Assembly: GCA_963682005.1 (NCBI GenBank)
Contig: OY820914.1
Coordinates: forward strand, 2,480,001 to 2,544,000
Direction: 5' to 3'
DNA length: 64,000 bases
Source: CAIYUC01 sp963682005
Lineage (GTDB): Bacteria > Bacteroidota > Bacteroidia > Bacteroidales > FEN-979
A model generated the notes under the pieces. That model was not told the origin of the DNA. It ran no database searches and saw only the letters and a list, made by a program, of their open reading frames with translations. The position numbers were made by a program, and so were the translations under genes. This document shows, one piece after another, positions 59,101-64,000 of this stretch (position 1 is its first letter; each line of letters opens with the position of its first letter).

Positions 59101-61097
59101 TGAAGTTTAGAAAGATCCATCCTTCCCTCTTTCCGGCCATCATTGCAGGGGTGTTGATTTTTATTGGCTGCTTGTTCACCTCTCAATCCTTACCGGCACA
59201 GGATATGAATATTGGTGGATATATTGTCACCGATTGCCCCCGTTCCAATAAGCAGGCTGATATTTGGTATTTCGGAGAGAATGCCGGGATAGATTTCAGG
59301 AGTGGTACTGCCATTCCACTGCTTAATGAAACGGTTATGACGTCTTTCAAAAGCAGTTCTGTAATTTGTGACAGTACAGGAGGGCTTCTTTTCTTTACCG
59401 ACGGCAGGTTGGTCTGGGACAGGAATTTCTTCACCATGGGAAATCCTGTGACGATCAATGGAAACCCGGGTGTTACTCAACCCTGCATTATTGTTCCCCA
59501 GCCTGGTACTGCCGGTTTATACTATATTTTCACGATTGATGTGATGGCATTTAAGCCGGATAATACGTATACAACGAAAGGGCTTCAGTATTCCGTTATC
59601 GACATGAACAAGCGATTGACAAACGGAGATACGACAAGCCAGTTGAATGTGCCGCTGCTTTCCCCTGTCTCCCAGAAGATCACAGCTGTAAAACACGGGA
59701 ACAGGAAGGATTTCTGGATCATTGTGCACAAATGGGATTCGGATGAATTTGATGCATTCCTGCTCACCGAAACCGGATTGTCGGCACCGGTCGTCAGCCA
59801 TGCCGGTGCTGTTCAGGGAGGTGGTTTTGCAAACCAGACCAACGCTTATGGTTACCTGAAAGCCTCACCAAATGGGAAGCTGATCGCACAGGCCATATCC
59901 GGGTTGAACAAAATGGAGGTATTCAATTTTGACAATACATCAGGGGTCCTTTCCAACCCCAATGCCTATATATTCAATGCCCCGGGGATATTTCCCTATG
60001 GCCTGGAATTTTCATCCGATAGCAGGAAGATCTATACAAGCCTTCTTCAGATCACAGGAAATGGTCCGCCAACATCGCCATCAAGGGTATACCAGTTCGA
60101 TCTGAATACGGGCATCAACAACCCAGTGCTGGTCGATTCATCTGCAGGAGTGAGAATCGGGGGAATGCAGCTTGCGACAGACGGCAGGATCTATGTTTCA
60201 AGAACGATCAACCTGCTGAACAAGAAGGATTCATTGGATGTGATCTATAACCCGACGAGGCCCGGTCTGGATTGTAATTACAATTCACTTAACAATACGG
60301 GCGGAAGCCTTTTCTCTCTTCAGGGCAGAAACAGCATCTATGGATTGCCCAATTTTGTTCAGAGTTATTTTGATATCCCCATGTTTACACACGACAGTGT
60401 TTGTCTTGGCGATATTACCCGGTTCAACATCGTAAACAAAGCCAACATCGATAATGTAGTCTGGAATTTTGGGGATGGCAGCACATCGACGGATCTTTCG
60501 CCGTTCCATACATATGCGTCATCCGGGAATTTCAATGTCAAACTTACAGAGACATTCAATGGGAAATCATTTACAGATTCCTCCACTGTGACCGTATTCC
60601 GGTTACCACCTGTTCAACTGGGCGATACCATCCTGCTCTTTTCCGGTGCATCCATTGTACTTCATGCAGGTGGCGGATACCAGGAGTATCTCTGGTCGAC
60701 TGGTTCTTCTGATTCCCTCATCACCGTGAGTGCAGGAGGGAACTATTGGGCCCGGGTGGAGGATGAACATTGCTGTTTGAATACCGATTCCGTCCTGGTC
60801 CAGCAATTTCAATATTTTTTTCCGAATGCATTCACTCCCAATGGAGACGGCCGTAATGACTACTTCAGGGCGGTCGGACGTTATAAAAATGTCAAATTCA
60901 GTATGTCGGTCTTTAACAGATGGGGAGAACTCGTCTTTCAATCCGACAATATTGACAGAGGCTGGGATGGAACTTCTGCCGGAGGTCTTTGTCCCCCGGA
61001 TGCCTATGCATGGATCTGCAATATTGAATTCCTTGGCACCGACATTACGACAAACGGAAAAATCGAATTTAAAGGTACGGTCACGCTCGTCCGATGA
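59100..61097 (+). CDS. Secreted protein with PKD domain and type B T9SS sorting (CHU_C / gliding-associated) domain
   Basis: A 665-residue secreted protein starting at a GTG that overlaps the previous stop. Signal peptide about 1-31. A propeller-like N-terminal half (about 45-420, with the ADIWYFGENAGIDF opening and repeated tryptophan-less blades) is followed by a PKD domain (about 440-500, WNFGDGSTSTDLSPFHTY). The C-terminal 90 residues are a type B sorting domain: FFPNAFTPNGDGRNDYF, FNRWGELVFQS, GWDGTSAGG, PDAYAWIC and a final KGTVTLVR. Type B is the gliding-motility-associated form. The stop overlaps tex by 4 nt. Confidence 0.9.
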   Translation: MKFRKIHPSLFPAIIAGVLIFIGCLFTSQSLPAQDMNIGGYIVTDCPRSNKQADIWYFGENAGIDFRSGTAIPLLNETVMTSFKSSSVICDSTGGLLFFTDGRLVWDRNFFTMGNPVTINGNPGVTQPCIIVPQPGTAGLYYIFTIDVMAFKPDNTYTTKGLQYSVIDMNKRLTNGDTTSQLNVPLLSPVSQKITAVKHGNRKDFWIIVHKWDSDEFDAFLLTETGLSAPVVSHAGAVQGGGFANQTNAYGYLKASPNGKLIAQAISGLNKMEVFNFDNTSGVLSNPNAYIFNAPGIFPYGLEFSSDSRKIYTSLLQITGNGPPTSPSRVYQFDLNTGINNPVLVDSSAGVRIGGMQLATDGRIYVSRTINLLNKKDSLDVIYNPTRPGLDCNYNSLNNTGGSLFSLQGRNSIYGLPNFVQSYFDIPMFTHDSVCLGDITRFNIVNKANIDNVVWNFGDGSTSTDLSPFHTYASSGNFNVKLTETFNGKSFTDSSTVTVFRLPPVQLGDTILLFSGASIVLHAGGGYQEYLWSTGSSDSLITVSAGGNYWARVEDEHCCLNTDSVLVQQFQYFFPNAFTPNGDGRNDYFRAVGRYKNVKFSMSVFNRWGELVFQSDNIDRGWDGTSAGGLCPPDAYAWICNIEFLGTDITTNGKIEFKGTVTLVR

Positions 61098-63253
61098 CAC
61101 TAGAGAAATATTCAGGGGTCTTAGCACTGGAGCTTAACATTGCTTCCACATTTGTAAGGAATACCATTAAGCTTCTCGAAGAAGGGGCTACAATCCCATT
61201 TATTGCCCGCTACCGTAAGGAAATGACAGGCAGCATGGATGAGGTTGTCATCGCAAAGATCCGTGACAGGCTGAACCAGCTGAAGGACCTTGATGCACGC
61301 CGGGAGGCCATCCTGAAATCCTTAACAGAACAGGAAAAGCTTACAACAGAACTCGAGAGTGCCATCAATGAAGCATCGACCATGGCAGAGCTCGAGGATA
61401 TTTATCTGCCATATAAACCAAAGCGCAAAACAAGAGCGTCCATAGCCAGGGAAAAAGGCCTGGAACCCCTTGCAAAATTGATCCTTTCCCAGAAGTATCA
61501 CGATGTGGAAGTCAAGGCCGGTCCGTTCATCGATCCGGAAAAGGGTGTTGCAAGTGCAGATGAAGCCATCCACGGAGCCTGTGATATCATTGCCGAATGG
61601 GTGAACGAACATAGTTACGGCCGCAAACGGATCCGTACCCTCTTCCAGCGCGAAGGTTTTCTTACTTCAAAGGTGGCCAAAGAAAAGCAGGAAACAGGTG
61701 CGAATTACCGCGACTATTTTGAATTCAGCGAACTGCTCTGGAAAGCTCCTTCCCACAGGGTCCTTGCAATTTTCCGCGGAGAAAATGAAGGATTCCTCAA
61801 GGTTTCCGTGGATGTTGAACTTGACAAAGCCATGGAAATCCTTGAAAAAATATTTATCAGGGGTACAAACCGGTCTTCGGAACTGGTAAAAGAAACGATA
61901 AAGGACAGCTGCAAGCGGTTGTTGTTTCCTTCAATGGAAACTGAAATGCGTCAATGGGCAAAGGAAAAAGCCGACAGGGAAGCCATCAGGGTGTTCGCGG
62001 AGAACCTGCGACAGTTATTACTTGCACCTCCGCTGGGCCAAAAAAATGTACTGGCGATTGACCCCGGGTTTAGAACGGGTTGCAAGGTAGTTTGTCTTGA
62101 CCGGCAGGGAAAGCTCCTTCATAATGAAACGATCTACCCCCATCCTCCCGAATTGGATGTAAAAGGCTCGATCCATAAGATAAGAAGCCTCGTCAGTGCT
62201 TATAAGATCGAAGCTATTGCCATTGGAAACGGAACAGCCGGAAGGGAGACCGAAAGATTGATCAAGTCAATCCCGTTTGACAGGGATGTCATTGCGATCA
62301 TGGTGAACGAAAGCGGGGCTTCGGTGTATTCAGCTTCAGCGGTCGCGCGGGCAGAATTTCCCGAATACGATGTCACGGTCAGGGGCGCAGTTTCCATCGG
62401 CAGAAGATTGATGGATCCGCTGGCAGAGCTGGTAAAGATCGATCCGAAATCGATAGGCGTCGGTCAGTACCAGCATGATGTAAACCAGAACGACCTGCAG
62501 CAAAGCCTGGTTGATTCGGTGGTCAGTTGTGTCAATAATGTCGGGGTTGAGGTAAATACGGCCAGTGAGCAGCTTTTAACCTATGTTTCAGGACTTGGTC
62601 CATCACTGGCAAAGAACCTGATCGCTTACCGTGACAAAAACGGGGCATTCCGTTCGCGGGAAGAGCTGAAGAAGATCAGCCGGTTCGGAGACAAAGCCTT
62701 TGAGCAGGCTGCCGGCTTCCTGAGGATAAGGGATGGGGAAAATCCGCTCGACCGGAGTGCCGTTCATCCTGAATCCTATCATGTAGTTTACAAAATGGCT
62801 GGTAAAGCAGGATGTTCCGTTGGTGACCTCCTCGAAAAGCAGGAGTTCAGGGAGATCATCCGTCCCGAGGAATTTGTTACAGAAAAAGTCGGATTGCCTA
62901 CCCTTCATGATATCATGCAGGAACTGGCAAAGCCGGGACGTGATCCAAGGAGCAAATTTGAAATGTTCGAATTTGCGAAAGATATAAACTCCATTGAAGA
63001 TCTTAAACCGGGGATGAAACTTCCGGGAATTGTTACAAACATCACTAAATTCGGTGCTTTTGTGGATATAGGTGTTCACCAGGACGGCCTCGTGCATGTG
63101 AGCCAGATGGCCAACCGGTTCATTCGGGATCCGGGGGAAGTAGTAAAGCTCAACCAGAAAGTAATGGTCGTTGTCGTTGAGGTCGATCATGCCAGGAAGC
63201 GCATCCAGCTTTCCATGAAAGGGGCAGAAGATCAAAATAATCCGGGAAAATAA
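61094..63253 (+). CDS. tex: Tex-type RNA-binding transcription accessory protein
   Basis: A 719-residue nucleic-acid-binding protein. N-terminal helical domain with PFIARYRKE, a YqgF-like domain (about 315-450, NVLAIDPGFRTGCKVV), helix-hairpin-helix motifs (about 490-560, SGLGPSLAKNLIAYRDKNG and FRSREELKKISRFGDKAFEQ) and a C-terminal S1 domain (about 640-710, GIVTNITKFGAFVDIGVHQDGLVH). Slightly shorter than E. coli Tex (773). It starts at the ATG overlapping the stop of a T9SS cargo gene (ATGA), so it is translationally coupled to a secreted protein gene, an unexpected partner. Confidence 0.95.
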   Translation: MTLEKYSGVLALELNIASTFVRNTIKLLEEGATIPFIARYRKEMTGSMDEVVIAKIRDRLNQLKDLDARREAILKSLTEQEKLTTELESAINEASTMAELEDIYLPYKPKRKTRASIAREKGLEPLAKLILSQKYHDVEVKAGPFIDPEKGVASADEAIHGACDIIAEWVNEHSYGRKRIRTLFQREGFLTSKVAKEKQETGANYRDYFEFSELLWKAPSHRVLAIFRGENEGFLKVSVDVELDKAMEILEKIFIRGTNRSSELVKETIKDSCKRLLFPSMETEMRQWAKEKADREAIRVFAENLRQLLLAPPLGQKNVLAIDPGFRTGCKVVCLDRQGKLLHNETIYPHPPELDVKGSIHKIRSLVSAYKIEAIAIGNGTAGRETERLIKSIPFDRDVIAIMVNESGASVYSASAVARAEFPEYDVTVRGAVSIGRRLMDPLAELVKIDPKSIGVGQYQHDVNQNDLQQSLVDSVVSCVNNVGVEVNTASEQLLTYVSGLGPSLAKNLIAYRDKNGAFRSREELKKISRFGDKAFEQAAGFLRIRDGENPLDRSAVHPESYHVVYKMAGKAGCSVGDLLEKQEFREIIRPEEFVTEKVGLPTLHDIMQELAKPGRDPRSKFEMFEFAKDINSIEDLKPGMKLPGIVTNITKFGAFVDIGVHQDGLVHVSQMANRFIRDPGEVVKLNQKVMVVVVEVDHARKRIQLSMKGAEDQNNPGK

Positions 63254-63284
63254 ACGTTTATTCAGTCATCCATTGTTTCTGTCC

Positions 63285-63971
63285 ATGAAAAGGATCCTTA
63301 CTGCCTTTCTTCTTTTAATCCTGGTCATTTCTGAAAAAGAAGTATCCGCGCAGCGGATCTATGGAGCCTTGTCGGCAGGACTGAACCTTTCGCAGATCGA
63401 TGGGGATGAGATCTATGGATTTCACCATGCAGGCTTCAATGTCGGCCCTTCCGTGATCATTCCCTTTACCAAAAATAAAAAATGGACCGTGACCCTGGAA
63501 CTTGATTATTCACAGCTCGGAAGTTACCAGAAACATGGCCCATCTGATTCCATTACAGCAATAACTCCTTACCGTAAAATTAATCTTGACTACGCAGTTG
63601 TTCCTGTTCTTGTTCATTTCACGGATAAGAACATTATTTCCGGAGGATTGGGATTTTCTTACGGCCGGCTGGTCAATGCAAAGCAATGGGAACGTGATTC
63701 ACTGGTTGTGAATGGCTTGTCGGGTCCATACAGCAAGAATGACTGGGATGTACTGATCGATGTCAAACTGAAATTGTACCAGCGTCTCTGGTTCAATTTC
63801 CGGTATTCCTACTCCATGGCCAAGATCATAACCTATCACTGGAAAAACGAGGCGAACCAAGAATGGGACAGGAATGGATACAATAATGTACTCACCTTCA
63901 GGCTGACCTATGTCTTCAACCAGCCGATCGTCAAAAAGAATGGAAAAGCCAAAACGGGCGGAGCGAAATAG
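63285..63971 (+). CDS. PorT-family outer-membrane beta-barrel protein
   Basis: A 228-residue predicted outer-membrane barrel. The ATG of MKRILTAF is chosen over an upstream TTG that adds four residues. Signal peptide about 1-23. Eight or so amphipathic strands follow, with the GALSAGLNLSQIDGD opening and the FHHAGFNVGPSV segment typical of PorT-like barrels (PF13568 type), and a basic tail (KKNGKAKTGGAK). PorT takes part in type IX secretion in Porphyromonas, but this broad family includes many others, so a T9SS role is not shown. It lies 31 nt after tex. The last 29 bases of the window hold nothing identifiable. Confidence 0.8.
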   Translation: MKRILTAFLLLILVISEKEVSAQRIYGALSAGLNLSQIDGDEIYGFHHAGFNVGPSVIIPFTKNKKWTVTLELDYSQLGSYQKHGPSDSITAITPYRKINLDYAVVPVLVHFTDKNIISGGLGFSYGRLVNAKQWERDSLVVNGLSGPYSKNDWDVLIDVKLKLYQRLWFNFRYSYSMAKIITYHWKNEANQEWDRNGYNNVLTFRLTYVFNQPIVKKNGKAKTGGAK

Positions 63972-64000
63972 CCCGGCGATTGTGTATTTCACGAAGATCC

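Overview
The window looks like the chromosome of a Bacteroidetes bacterium (Bacteroidales-like). The evidence is an LpxC-FabZ fusion between lpxD and lpxA, a PorX response regulator, several type IX secretion (T9SS) sorting domains of types A and B, TonB-dependent receptor architecture, a bacterial GGGP-synthase-like gene, and repeated promoters of the Bacteroidetes form TTTG-N(18-21)-TAnnTTTG. There is no rRNA, phage, classical IS element or CRISPR array. It is mostly housekeeping DNA with secreted-protein islands.

Layout. 0.1-2.5 kb: two paralogous small secreted four-repeat proteins with near-identical promoters flank tRNA-Pro(CGG), tRNA-Thr(CGT) and a TerB-like gene. 2.9-10.6 kb: methyl cycle, with a minus-strand operon (PPTase, metH, metF, GGGP synthase-like) divergent from ahcY. 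10.6-20.9 kb: an odd Rieske-like lipoprotein, then a TonB receptor / very large T9SS cargo / PorV-PorQ-family trio closed by a strong terminator. 20.9-27.4 kb: greA, a HIT protein, a long PurF-type enzyme, and a selenium operon of mnmH plus a cysteine desulfurase-SelD fusion. 27.5-30.9 kb: M14 peptidase and a BNR-repeat T9SS cargo. 31-38.2 kb: a TetR-TolC pair converging on an MFP-RND pair, with an S23-type four-helix-bundle gene between them. 38.4-46.4 kb: lipoprotein, alpha/beta hydrolase, second S23-type gene, ABC ATPase, lipid A genes and an HD phosphohydrolase. 46.4-53.8 kb: porX, tsaE, ald, aroB, aroA, a small membrane protein and a LutA-like protein. 53.8-64 kb: a run of secreted Ig/PKD-like T9SS cargo genes leading directly into tex and ending in a beta-barrel gene.

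The most unusual signal is a dispersed family of heptanucleotide-phased arrays. Most units fit a loose YRRARRT pattern, although each array uses its own words (for example caaaagt, cggaggt, cagaagt, tggagaa, cggcagt, ccaaaat). They sit at gene boundaries, often as inverted pairs (around 33.07/33.58, 48.54/48.62 and 52.33/52.37 kb), and they abut or cover the start codons of metH, tsaE and the lutA-like gene. They also run in frame inside two coding sequences, giving seven-residue protein repeats in the desulfurase-SelD fusion and a short insertion in aroA. One inverted pair brackets the S23-type gene between the two efflux operons. That makes a roughly 540-bp unit resembling the intervening sequences of 23S rRNA but lying outside rRNA. 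I regard this as the best candidate here for an undescribed element.
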